Assembly (NCBI GenBank): GCA_019232645.1
Contig: JAFANO010000032.1
Coordinates: forward strand, 1 to 8,202
Reading direction: 5' to 3'
DNA length: 8,202 nt
From: Planctomycetaceae bacterium
GTDB taxonomy: Bacteria > Planctomycetota > Planctomycetia > Isosphaerales > Isosphaeraceae
Position numbers and translations under genes: made by a program. This document shows, in pieces, positions 1 through 5,925 of this stretch; within the stretch, counting starts at the first letter, position 1; each line of letters begins with the position of its first letter. Under the pieces are notes generated by a model. That model had not been told where the DNA came from and made no database searches. It was given only the letters and a program-made list of their open reading frames with translations.

Positions 1-14
1 CGGGGGGTACCGGC

Positions 15-42
15 TTGATCGATATCCGCAAAGAGATATAGT
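15..42 (+). promoter_or_regulatory. Candidate sigma70-type promoter
   Basis: TTGATC (15-20) and TATAGT (37-42) are separated by 16 bases. They match 4/6 and 5/6 of the TTGACA/TATAAT consensus. Transcription would begin near 49-50 and run through the structured region towards the terminator at 495-529. The surrounding 40 bases are more AT-rich than the rest of the window. This is a pattern match only. Planctomycete promoters are poorly characterised, and the left edge of the window hides any upstream gene. Confidence 0.4.
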
Positions 43-82
43 ATGGCTGTCGGTTGGGTACACACGCCTGACCGGCTTCCGG

Positions 83-117
83 GTCGTACGCAACGTGGTA
101 CGACGGGCTAGAGCCCG
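83..117 (+). other. Two adjacent small hairpins in the 5' region
   Basis: GTCGTAC (83-89) pairs with GTACGAC (98-104) around an 8-base loop. Immediately after it, CGGGC (104-108) can pair with GCCCG (113-117) around TAGA. The two stems share base 104, so they abut or compete. They would lie in the first 70 bases of the proposed transcript. Confidence 0.3.
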
Positions 118-162
118 CTCTCGCTCGAGGCTGGACTCCCGCGGGACGGGGGGGTTTTAGCA

Positions 163-175
163 AAAGGAGGTGATC
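163..175 (+). promoter_or_regulatory. Maximal Shine-Dalgarno sequence, 13-nt anti-SD complement
   Basis: AAAGGAGGTGATC is the exact reverse complement of the conserved bacterial 16S rRNA 3' end (GATCACCTCCTTT). The GGAGG core ends 7 bases before the GTG at 178, which is the usual spacing. Such full-length complementarity is rare. None of the five real genes in this window has anything comparable, and yidC and tsaB have essentially no Shine-Dalgarno sequence. Confidence 0.7.
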
Positions 176-177
176 GC

Positions 178-210
178 GTGTGTAGTGACAACCAGAGGCG
201 GCTCGCCTAA
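178..210 (+). CDS. Possible 10-codon leader peptide behind the maximal SD
   Basis: A GTG at 178, ideally spaced from the perfect Shine-Dalgarno sequence, opens a 10-codon frame (MCSDNQRRLA) ending at TAA 208-210. A second GTG at 185 opens a different frame of 22 codons (185-253), rich in Arg, Ala, Gly and Ser and ending at TGA 251-253. Its spacing of 14 bases from GGAGG is less favourable. Neither peptide carries the runs of Trp, Phe or Tyr expected of a classical attenuator controlling aromatic amino acid synthesis. The first frame ends one base before the hairpin at 211-242, so a terminating ribosome would touch that stem. I do not recognise either peptide. The ribosome binding site is the only argument for translation. 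Confidence 0.3.
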   Translation: MCSDNQRRLA

Positions 211-242
211 CGGCAGCCGACGGGTTGCCCGTCGGGCAGCCG
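211..242 (+). other. GC-rich hairpin directly after the mini-ORF
   Basis: CCGACGGG (217-224) pairs perfectly with CCCGTCGG (228-235) across a TTG loop. The stem extends outward through a bulged G, a G-C pair and an A/A mismatch to CGGC (211-214) with GCCG (239-242). A shorter stem, GGCG (197-200) with CGCC (204-207), lies inside the mini-ORF just before it. No T-run follows, so this is not an intrinsic terminator. Its position at the mini-ORF stop suggests a translation-coupled element. Confidence 0.5.
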
Positions 243-273
243 CATCCTTCTGATAGATTGATTTCGAGAGGTC

Positions 274-305
274 GACCGGGTCCGGAAACCACTCCGGGCC
301 TGGTC
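274..305 (+). other. 12-bp hairpin
   Basis: GACCGGGTCCGG (274-285) pairs with CCGGGCCTGGTC (294-305) around an 8-base loop. The 12 pairs include two G-T wobbles. A wobble-containing, unbroken stem in a non-coding region suggests function as RNA rather than as a DNA palindrome. It is followed by TTGTTCC but no proper T tract. Confidence 0.5.
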
Positions 306-341
306 TTGTTCCATCATATATAGCTTCGCTACTTGGAGCTC

Positions 342-365
342 GAGGAAGTTGACTCGACCTTCCTC
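342..365 (+). other. 7-bp hairpin with 10-base loop
   Basis: GAGGAAG (342-348) pairs perfectly with CTTCCTC (359-365). It lies between the 12-bp hairpin and the nested stem at 375-431. Weak on its own, it adds to the run of stems in this transcript. Confidence 0.35.
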
Positions 366-374
366 CCTCGATCG

Positions 375-431
375 CCTGGATTTCTCGCGTGAAGGATGGC
401 GTTCCTTCGCGTTTACGGGAGATTATCCAGG
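375..431 (+). other. Nested stem / internal loop / stem RNA element
   Basis: CCTGGAT (375-381) pairs with ATCCAGG (425-431) and encloses a second stem. In the inner stem, 387-396 pairs with 403-412 in ten pairs (two wobbles) around a 6-base loop. The asymmetric internal loop carries 382-386 on the 5' side and 413-424 on the 3' side. Stem / internal loop / stem is typical of ligand- or protein-binding RNA. The ATG at 396 falls at the tip of the inner stem and lacks a usable Shine-Dalgarno spacing, so the frame starting there is unlikely to be translated. Confidence 0.45.
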
Positions 432-492
432 TCGCCGGGCCGAGGGCGAGAGTTAAACCCTCAGACTGACATTTTCCAGACGAGAGATCCGA

Positions 493-529
493 AGGCCCCG
501 GGACCTGAGCTTGGTCCCGGGGCTTTTTT
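493..529 (+). terminator. Strong intrinsic terminator upstream of aroF
   Basis: GCCCCGGGACC (495-505) pairs perfectly over 11 bp with GGTCCCGGGGC (513-523) across a 7-base loop, followed at once by six T (524-529). This is the clearest rho-independent terminator in the window. It ends whatever is transcribed rightward from the promoter-like site at 15-42 or from beyond the left edge. It is 92 bases before the aroF start, so it either insulates aroF or acts as its attenuator. Confidence 0.9.
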
Positions 530-578
530 CGTTAAGGCTGATGGGTTTTGTGGTTGTGATCGTCATTTCGGCTCGTGA

Positions 579-610
579 GGGTCTCGGGTCGAGATCCCAG
601 CCTGGGGAGG
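579..610 (+). promoter_or_regulatory. aroF leader hairpin and Shine-Dalgarno
   Basis: GGGTCTCG (579-586) pairs with CGAGATCCC (590-598) with one bulged A, directly before GGGGAGG (604-610). That GGAGG core ends 10 bases upstream of the GTG at 621 and supports it as the aroF start. A separate aroF promoter may lie after the terminator. The best match is TTAAGG (532-537), 17 bases, then TGTGAT (555-560), which is weak. Confidence 0.4.
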
Positions 611-620
611 ATGGGGTAAC

Positions 621-1634
621 GTGATTGTCGTCATGAAACCGGACGCGACGGGCGAGCAGATTGATCACATGGCCGCGCACATCGGGACGCTGGGACTGAC
701 GCCCCAGGTGATCCGGGGGACGCACCAGACCGTCATCGCGGCGATCGGCGAGGAGCGGCCGGGCCTGATCGAGGCCCTGGAGCCGGGCGAGGGGGTGGAG
801 AAGGTCCTGCCGATCATGGCCCCGTACAAGCGGGCGTCGTCGGAGTTGAAGTCCGAGCGGACCGTGGTCCGGGCGCGGGGCCTGGCCGTCGGCGGGACCC
901 GCGTAGCGGTGATCGCCGGCCCCTGCTCGGTCGAGAGCGAGGCGCAGATCATCGGCCTGGCCCGCAGGCTCAAGGCGCTAGGCGCTACGGGCTTGCGCGG
1001 CGGCGCGTTCAAGCCGAGGACGAGCCCCTACAGCTTCCAGGGCCACAAGGAGGAGGGCCTCAAGATGCTCGCCGCCGCGCGGCGGGAGACGGGTCTTGCG
1101 ATCGTCACCGAGGTCATGGCCCCCGAGCACGTCCCGATGGTTGCCGAGTATGCCGACGTCCTCCAGATCGGTGCCCGGAACATGCAGAACTACCAGTTGC
1201 TCCAGGCCGTGGGCGACTCGGGCAGGCCCGCGCTGCTGAAGCGGGGCATGAGCGCGACGATGGACGAGTTCCTGCTGGCCGCCGAATACATCCTCGACCG
1301 GGGCAACTCGAACGTCATGCTCTGCGAGCGGGGCGTCCGGACCTTCGAGGACCACACCCGGTTCACGCTGCCGCTGGCGACGGTCCCCTACCTGCACGAC
1401 AAGAGTCACCTGCCGGTCGTGGTGGACCCCTCGCACGGCACGGGCAAGGCCCGCCTGGTCGTGCCGATGTGCAAGGCGGCCCTCGCCGCCGGCGCCGACG
1501 CCCTGATCGTCGAGGTCCACGACGACCCCGAGCACGCCGTCAGCGACGGCTCGCAGACGATCACCCCCAACGCCTTCGGCCAGATGATGGCCCAGTGCCG
1601 CCGGATCGCCCAGGCCGTCGATCGGACCATGTAG
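621..1634 (+). CDS. aroF: 3-deoxy-7-phosphoheptulonate (DAHP) synthase, AroAI-beta type with N-terminal regulatory domain
   Basis: This cytosolic enzyme condenses phosphoenolpyruvate with erythrose 4-phosphate to DAHP, the first step of the shikimate pathway to Phe, Tyr, Trp and chorismate. The 337-residue protein resembles the Thermotoga maritima enzyme (about 338 aa) along its whole length. Residues 1-70 ([10 protein letters not shown] at the start) form the ferredoxin/ACT-like domain that in T. maritima mediates Phe/Tyr feedback inhibition. Residues about 90-337 are the TIM-barrel synthase. Visible motifs are AGPCSVES (99-106), [17 protein letters not shown] (125-141), [10 protein letters not shown] (181-190), [10 protein letters not shown] (234-243) and DPSHGTGK (269-276). 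The four metal ligands C102, H272, E298 and D309 fall at the same numbers as in T. maritima. The GTG start is fixed by the conserved MIVV.KP N-terminus and the SD at 604-610. It is probably allosterically regulated, possibly also by the leader upstream. It converges with mnmE. Confidence 0.96.
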   Translation: MIVVMKPDATGEQIDHMAAHIGTLGLTPQVIRGTHQTVIAAIGEERPGLIEALEPGEGVEKVLPIMAPYKRASSELKSERTVVRARGLAVGGTRVAVIAGPCSVESEAQIIGLARRLKALGATGLRGGAFKPRTSPYSFQGHKEEGLKMLAAARRETGLAIVTEVMAPEHVPMVAEYADVLQIGARNMQNYQLLQAVGDSGRPALLKRGMSATMDEFLLAAEYILDRGNSNVMLCERGVRTFEDHTRFTLPLATVPYLHDKSHLPVVVDPSHGTGKARLVVPMCKAALAAGADALIVEVHDDPEHAVSDGSQTITPNAFGQMMAQCRRIAQAVDRTM

Positions 1635-1694
1635 TACACGATCCAGAGATTCCTGGTCCTCGAAAAGTAAGGAAGGGAAGTGGTGAACCGTCCG

Positions 1695-1807
1695 CGGCGG
1701 GGTGGCACGCGCTGAGTCCTCGAAGGGCGTGGGCCTCAGCCCCCGGGAAATGCCTCCATCGAGGCGGACTCACGCCCTTCGAGGACTCAGCGCGTGCCAT
1801 CCCGCCG
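1695..1807. repeat. 37-bp near-perfect inverted repeat between aroF and mnmE
   Basis: The left arm 1695-1731 and right arm 1771-1807 are reverse complements at 36 of 37 positions. The exception, G1702/T1800, is a wobble in RNA. The 39-base spacer holds its own hairpin (GCCTC 1752-1756, GAGGC 1761-1765). The element lies between the convergent 3' ends of aroF (stop 1632-1634) and mnmE (stop at 1868). No T-run follows on either strand, so it is not a standard intrinsic terminator, though a stem this long may block transcription both ways or protect mRNA 3' ends. It could also be a small non-autonomous mobile element. I see no target-site duplication. A further 5-bp hairpin (GCCGC 1826-1830, GCGGC 1835-1839) lies between it and mnmE. 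Confidence 0.85.
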
Positions 1808-1867
1808 ACAATCGCTTCCTCCACTGCCGCTGAAGCGGCGTGGCTTCTGCGACGGATGACGTGCCGC

Positions 1868-3208
1868 TTACTTGCCGATACAGAAGCGGCGGAAGATGCG
1901 GTCGAGGATGTCGTCGGTGACGACGGCGCCGACGACCTTGCCCAGCTCATCGACGGCTTGACGGAGGTCGATCGCGACGAGCTCGTCGCCGCCGCCCAGG
2001 CGGAGGGTCTCGGAGGCGGACTGGAGGGACTCGCTGGCGTGACAGAGGCTTTCGCGGCAGCGCGCGCCGGTGCTGGCGATCGGGTCGCCGTCGGCGGCAT
2101 CGCCCCGGAGGGCCTTGGCGATGGCGGACCGCAGCGGGGCTAGGCCCGCCCCGGTCCGGGCGCTGGTGGCCAGCAGGGCCGAGGGGTCGGGCGGGGGCGC
2201 GACGTCGGACTTGGTCCAGATGAGCAGCCGGGGACGATCGGCGGCGATCGGCGGGGCGGGCGGGGTGTCGGGCGACCGACAGTCGAGGACCAGGTCGGCG
2301 CGGTCGGCCTGGTCGGCGCTGAAGGATTGCGCCCGGCTCTCGATCCCGCTTCTCGCGTCGTCCAGGCCCGCGGTGTCGATCAGCTCGATGGTCAGGCCGT
2401 CGCAGTCGCAGGGGGCCGAGAGGTAGTCGCGGGTCGTCCCGGCTCGTGGCGAGACCAGGGCGTGGTCACGGCCGAGCAGTGCGTTGAATAGGCGGCTCTT
2501 GCCCGCGTTGGGCGGGCCGACCAGGACGACGCGGGGCAAGCCCTCGGGCCGGTCTCGGCTCCGGAGGCGGTCGGCCAGCGCGGCGACCTCGACGGCCGCC
2601 CCGGCGAGCTCGCCGGCCAGCTCCGAGTGGCCCAGCGGGTCGACGTCGGCTTCGTCGACGAAGTCAAGGTTCGCTTCCAGGTGAGCCAGGGCGTCGAGCA
2701 GGCGGTCGCGGAGCGCGACGATCGGCCCGGCCAGGCCACCGGCCAGTTGCCTCAGCGCGGCATCGAGCTGCGCGGGGGTCCTCGCGTCGATGACGCCGAG
2801 CACCGCCTCGGCCCGCGTCAGGTCGATCCGGCCCGAGAGGAAGGCGCGGAGCGTGAACTCGCCCGGCTCGGCGAGCCGGGCGCCCCGGGCCAGGCAGTGT
2901 GCCAGCACGAGTTGGACCAGCGGCGTCGCGCCCACCATGTGGATCTCGGTCATCGGCTGCCCCGTGTAGGTCCTCGGGCCGGGCCACAGCGCCAGCGTCG
3001 CGGGCAGGCAGGGCCGGAGACCGTCCACCGTCAGCCAGCCCGCGCGGCACTCGGCGTGGCGGGCCGAGGGGTCGGGCGGGTCGCGGTCGGCCGAGAACCC
3101 CGTCAGCGCGATCGCCCAGGCGTCCGGCCCGGTCAGGCGGACCAGGCCCCGGAACCCGGGGCCCGGCGGGCTGGCCACCGCGGCGATCGTGTCGCTGGGG
3201 TCGAGCAT
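1868..3208 (-). CDS. mnmE: tRNA uridine-5-carboxymethylaminomethyl(34) GTPase MnmE
   Basis: MnmE works with MnmG (GidA) on the wobble uridine U34 of certain tRNAs, adding an (carboxymethyl)aminomethyl group from a folate one-carbon donor and driving conformational change by GTP hydrolysis. From the preferred ATG (3206-3208) it has 446 residues, close to the usual 450. The N-terminal folate domain includes MLDPSDTIAAVASPPG (1-16) and PGEFTLRAFLSGRIDLTRAE (115-134). The G domain shows G1 GPPNAGKS (231-238), G2 GTTRD (257-261), G3 DTAG (278-281), G4 TKSD (332-335; NKxD is usual) and G5 SARTG (349-353). The helical domain ends in the diagnostic CIGK (443-446) with catalytic Cys443. The frame continues upstream into repeat DNA, where ATG 3224-3226 is an alternative start. 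The family N-terminus favours 3208, although the SD there (GGTGGA, about 13 bases upstream) is poor. yidC upstream is the ancestral neighbour. Confidence 0.95.
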   Translation of the reverse strand: MLDPSDTIAAVASPPGPGFRGLVRLTGPDAWAIALTGFSADRDPPDPSARHAECRAGWLTVDGLRPCLPATLALWPGPRTYTGQPMTEIHMVGATPLVQLVLAHCLARGARLAEPGEFTLRAFLSGRIDLTRAEAVLGVIDARTPAQLDAALRQLAGGLAGPIVALRDRLLDALAHLEANLDFVDEADVDPLGHSELAGELAGAAVEVAALADRLRSRDRPEGLPRVVLVGPPNAGKSRLFNALLGRDHALVSPRAGTTRDYLSAPCDCDGLTIELIDTAGLDDARSGIESRAQSFSADQADRADLVLDCRSPDTPPAPPIAADRPRLLIWTKSDVAPPPDPSALLATSARTGAGLAPLRSAIAKALRGDAADGDPIASTGARCRESLCHASESLQSASETLRLGGGDELVAIDLRQAVDELGKVVGAVVTDDILDRIFRRFCIGK

Positions 3209-3615
3209 GGCGGATACGTCCACCATAGAGGACGAAGAAGAATTCACCACAGAGGACACAGAGAGCACAGAGAAGAAAATACGGAGAGGAAGAGAGAGAA
3301 ATAAGAAAGATAAATTTTCAATAATGATCAACTGTTTATCTCACAATTTCTTGATTCAATCTCTTCTGATCTCCTCTTCTCTTTGAGTCTGTCCCAGAAG
3401 AAGCCCGAATTTCTCGCTAAAAAAGGGATTTTCCGGCTGAAACCCCAGCTCATGGAACAGACTTTGCGTTCTCTATGGTGAAGATGAACTCTCCTTTCAT
3501 TTTCTCTCCATCTCTTCCTCTCCGTATTTTCTTCTCTGTGCTCTCTGTGTCCTCTGTGGTGAATTCTTCTTCGTCCTCCTCTTCCTTTCTGCGTCCTCTA
3601 TGGTGGATCTCTCTC
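3209..3615. repeat. Long inverted-repeat element between yidC and mnmE
   Basis: This 407-bp gap holds no convincing gene. Positions 3231-3295 and 3511-3575 are perfect reverse complements over 65 bp, made of A/G-rich units of the type CACAGAGGACACAGAG. The outer ends match again (3219-3234 with 3592-3607, 16 bp), so the full arms are 3219-3295 and 3511-3607. The second arm carries a 20-base insertion (about 3572-3591). A diverged extra copy of the outer end lies at 3462-3483. The interior (3296-3510) is AT-rich, quite unlike the flanking genes. It contains another inverted repeat (AGTCTGT 3386-3392 with ACAGACT 3457-3463) and a minus-strand terminator. Short frames through the arms give low-complexity Thr/Glu/Ser or His/Arg peptides and are not credible genes. 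I see no transposase. Confidence 0.9.
3419..3446 (-). terminator. Minus-strand intrinsic terminator after yidC
   Basis: Read on the minus strand, GGGGTTTC (3446-3439) pairs with GAAAATCCC (3433-3425) with one bulged A and one G-T wobble around a 5-base loop, followed immediately by six T (3424-3419). It lies about 170 bases after the yidC stop and 210 bases before the mnmE start, inside the inverted-repeat element. It would end yidC transcripts and leave mnmE dependent on a promoter in the AT-rich 3296-3418 stretch. I could not pick out a convincing promoter there. Confidence 0.55.
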
Positions 3616-5925
3616 TTACCCACGGCGTCCCGGCCGCGCCCGGGGCTTGCCCTTGCCCCGATCACGATCCTTGTTCTGGTCCTTGTCGAGGCCCATGTTG
3701 CGGATCGTCGGGTCCTTGGCGGCCTCTTCCTTCACCCGCTCCCAGAGCTGGGCGAGCTTGCCGGTCGGCTTGGAGGGGGCGCCGTCGCCGTCGGGGCCGC
3801 CCTTGCCGCCCCGGCCCCCACCTGGCGGGCTCCCCTCGTCGCCCGAGGCCCCGGGCTGGATCGTCGCGTGGGTGACCTTGGGCAGCAGCAGCCGCTCGCC
3901 GATCTGCCAGAGGCTGCTCGTGATAAAGTAGATGCCCAGCCCCGAGGGGACCTTGTAGAACATGAAGGCCATGAAGATCATCATGTACTTCATCATCTTC
4001 TGCTGCGTCTCGGCCTCGGGCGTCGTCGCCGGGGGCGAGAAGAGCTTGGTCTGCACCAGCATCAGCGCGACGACCAGGAACGGCAGCAGGTTGAAGTACC
4101 GGCCCAGCCACGGGACCTCGATGCCGTACGGGAACTTGAAGAGCATGTCGGGCGCGGCCAGGTCCCGGATGTAGAGGAACGGGGCCTGCCGCAGGTTCAC
4201 GCTCGTGTTCAGCGCCTGCCAGAGCCCCACGAAGATCGGCAGCTGGATCAGCGCCGGCAGGCAGCCTCCCAGGGGGTTGACCCCGTGCTTCTTGTACAGG
4301 GCCATGGTCTCCCGGCCCTGCTTCTCCCGGTCGTTCTTGTATTTCTCCTGGATCTCCTTGAGCAGGGGCTGGAGCTCCTGCATCTTCTTGGCGGCCATCG
4401 CCTGCTTGCGGCCGAGCGGGAACATGAGCATGCGGACCAGCAGCGTCAGCAGGATGATGGCGACGCCGTAATTGCCCTTCGAGCCGCCGAAGCCGCGCGC
4501 GACCCACGCGGTCAGGCCGTAGATGCGGTCGAGCAGCGGCGAGATGATGGCGGCCACCTCGGGCGCGTACGGGATGCCGATCTGCCAACCTAGGATCGTC
4601 CATCCGCTCTTGTGATACGAGGCCAGCTCGACGGCCCCGAAGGGCGCCAGCGCGTCGGTCGTCTTGGGGCCGGCGAACACGCGGTAGGTGTGGACCTCGG
4701 GCCGGTTCGGCCCGATCGCGATCGGCTTCGACGTGATCTCGACCCCGATGTCGGCCTTCTGGGTGAACTGGGGGTCGGGGGGATGGATCACGGTCCCGAC
4801 CGTCTGGCTATCCCAGCGCGACTCGGGCGTCTTGGGCGTCGGGTAGGGCTCGACGAGGACGGCGAAATACTGGTTCTCGATGCCCGCATACTTCAGCGGC
4901 AGCGAGGTAAACGTCTCGGGGCTCTGCTGGGCCTTGACGATCTCCTGCGCCGAGCGGGTCACGACCTTCGTCTTGTTGCCGTCGACCTGGCCGAAGAAGG
5001 CGTCGCGGAAGGTGCCGGTGTACCATTCCCCCTCGATCGGAATACCGTGCGGGCCGAGCAGCGTGTAGGAGAGCGCCTGGTCCCGCTCCGGGCTCCGGAA
5101 CTCCAGCGTGACATCGAAGCCATCCTCGCCCTTGAAGAGCGTGAAGGTCTTGGTCAGCTCGACGCCGAGCGGTTCCACGCGCGTGCGGAAGACGACCCTC
5201 TGCCCTTCGACCGGGCCTTTGGCGCCGGGCGGGGTCTTCGAGATCGGCCGGACCACCCGGCCTTGCTCGTCGCGCTCGACCTCCCAGAGGATCTCGTCCG
5301 TCTTGTCCGGGAACTCGTCGGCCTTGTTCCCGTCTTCAGGCGCCTCGGGGACCGCGGTCGTGCCAGCCTCGGCCGCCTCGGACGCGGGCGATCCTCGTTC
5401 TTTCCTGGGCGTCAGCAGGGCCAGCACCAGCGACGGGGGGGCAGTGGGGTCGGGGCGGAGCAGTTGCAGCGGTAGGTGGCGCATGGCCCCCCCGACGTGC
5501 TCGGCCTCGAACCGCGACGACGCCACCGACGCGACGCCGGCGCCCTTCTGCTCCAGCTGGACCTCCAGGCGATAGCCGTCGGGTGACCGGTCGGTGGCCG
5601 AGCCGAGGACGAGCTCCTCGGGTTTGACCGGCGCGACCTTTTCCGGACGGGCCTTCGGGGGCTCGACAGCCGGCCCCTTTTCCTGATCTTTCCCATCGCC
5701 TTGCTTGATGGCGGCCACCTCGGGCCTGGGCGTCTCCGGCGCGACGGGGCCGGCGGGTTTGGGGACGGCCTTGGCGTCCGCCGGCGGGTTGGCCTGCGCG
5801 ATGGGCTGCTGGGGCTTCTTGGGGAGGGGCGGGTTCAGGCCCGTCACGTCCATCAGGAACTGGATCCCCAAGATCGAGAGGACCGTGAGGACCACGAACA
5901 GGACGAGTCGCTTCTCATTACTCAT
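3616..5925 (-). CDS. yidC: Membrane protein insertase YidC (Oxa1/60-kDa family)
   Basis: YidC inserts and folds inner-membrane proteins, alone or with SecYEG. This 769-residue protein has the Gram-negative layout. TM1 is at about 7-26, followed by a Pro/Lys/Glu-rich linker (about 30-105). A large periplasmic P1 domain (about 105-445) precedes the insertase core (about 455-682). In the core, TM2 contains LLVRMLMFPL with R498, equivalent to the groove Arg366 of E. coli YidC. It is followed by a cytoplasmic coiled-coil hairpin (about 504-545), ALYKKHGVNPLGGCLPALIQ (542-561), LRQAPF (578-583) and PSGLGIYF (660-667). It is longer than E. coli YidC (548 aa), partly because residues 184-240 and the tail from about 690 are added. 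The tail is Gly/Pro-rich and ends strongly basic; similar tails on planctomycete YidC have been reported to bind ribosomes. The ATG at 5923-5925 lacks an SD (CTCCTCC lies upstream), but the N-terminal TM supports it. Confidence 0.96.
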   Translation of the reverse strand: MSNEKRLVLFVVLTVLSILGIQFLMDVTGLNPPLPKKPQQPIAQANPPADAKAVPKPAGPVAPETPRPEVAAIKQGDGKDQEKGPAVEPPKARPEKVAPVKPEELVLGSATDRSPDGYRLEVQLEQKGAGVASVASSRFEAEHVGGAMRHLPLQLLRPDPTAPPSLVLALLTPRKERGSPASEAAEAGTTAVPEAPEDGNKADEFPDKTDEILWEVERDEQGRVVRPISKTPPGAKGPVEGQRVVFRTRVEPLGVELTKTFTLFKGEDGFDVTLEFRSPERDQALSYTLLGPHGIPIEGEWYTGTFRDAFFGQVDGNKTKVVTRSAQEIVKAQQSPETFTSLPLKYAGIENQYFAVLVEPYPTPKTPESRWDSQTVGTVIHPPDPQFTQKADIGVEITSKPIAIGPNRPEVHTYRVFAGPKTTDALAPFGAVELASYHKSGWTILGWQIGIPYAPEVAAIISPLLDRIYGLTAWVARGFGGSKGNYGVAIILLTLLVRMLMFPLGRKQAMAAKKMQELQPLLKEIQEKYKNDREKQGRETMALYKKHGVNPLGGCLPALIQLPIFVGLWQALNTSVNLRQAPFLYIRDLAAPDMLFKFPYGIEVPWLGRYFNLLPFLVVALMLVQTKLFSPPATTPEAETQQKMMKYMMIFMAFMFYKVPSGLGIYFITSSLWQIGERLLLPKVTHATIQPGASGDEGSPPGGGRGGKGGPDGDGAPSKPTGKLAQLWERVKEEAAKDPTIRNMGLDKDQNKDRDRGKGKPRARPGRRG

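Larger units (their letters stand above)
49..529 (+). ncRNA. Candidate structured leader or non-coding RNA ending at an intrinsic terminator
   Basis: No conventional protein gene is visible between the left edge and aroF. The stretch instead holds a promoter-like sequence, a perfect extended Shine-Dalgarno sequence, mini-ORFs, and many inverted repeats. The hairpins are at 83-104, 104-117, 197-207, 211-242, 274-305, 342-365, 375-431 (two nested stems) and 442-462, followed by a textbook terminator at 495-529. I checked for hallmarks of tmRNA (TpsiC arm, tag ORF), RNase P RNA (conserved P4 sequences), SRP RNA and T-box elements and did not find them. It may be an independent small RNA carrying a mini-ORF, or the 5' leader and attenuator of aroF, which starts 92 bases after the terminator. 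The boundaries are inferred from the promoter-like and terminator sequences. Confidence 0.35.

Noticed and set aside
2..160. Frame open from the left edge to TAG 158-160, a possible C-terminus of an upstream gene
   Set aside because: Codon choice lacks the strong third-position GC of the real genes, the peptide shows no recognisable motif, and a promoter-like sequence lies within it.
49..529. tmRNA, RNase P RNA, SRP RNA or T-box in the 5' region
   Set aside because: No TpsiC-like 3' end or tag ORF, no conserved P4 sequences, no SRP tetraloop domain and no T-box sequence could be found by eye.
396..578. 60-codon plus-strand frame across the leader
   Set aside because: It starts inside a hairpin without proper SD spacing, runs through the intrinsic terminator and has no recognisable features.
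1469..2143. 224-codon plus-strand frame over the aroF end and mnmE
   Set aside because: It is antisense to the conserved CIGK end of mnmE and out of frame with aroF. Long shadow frames are normal at this GC content.
3450..3665. 71-codon minus-strand frame with Glu/Asp/Thr/Ser-rich peptide
   Set aside because: It is a translation of the purine-rich repeat arm plus the out-of-frame end of yidC. Low-complexity peptides are expected from such repeats.
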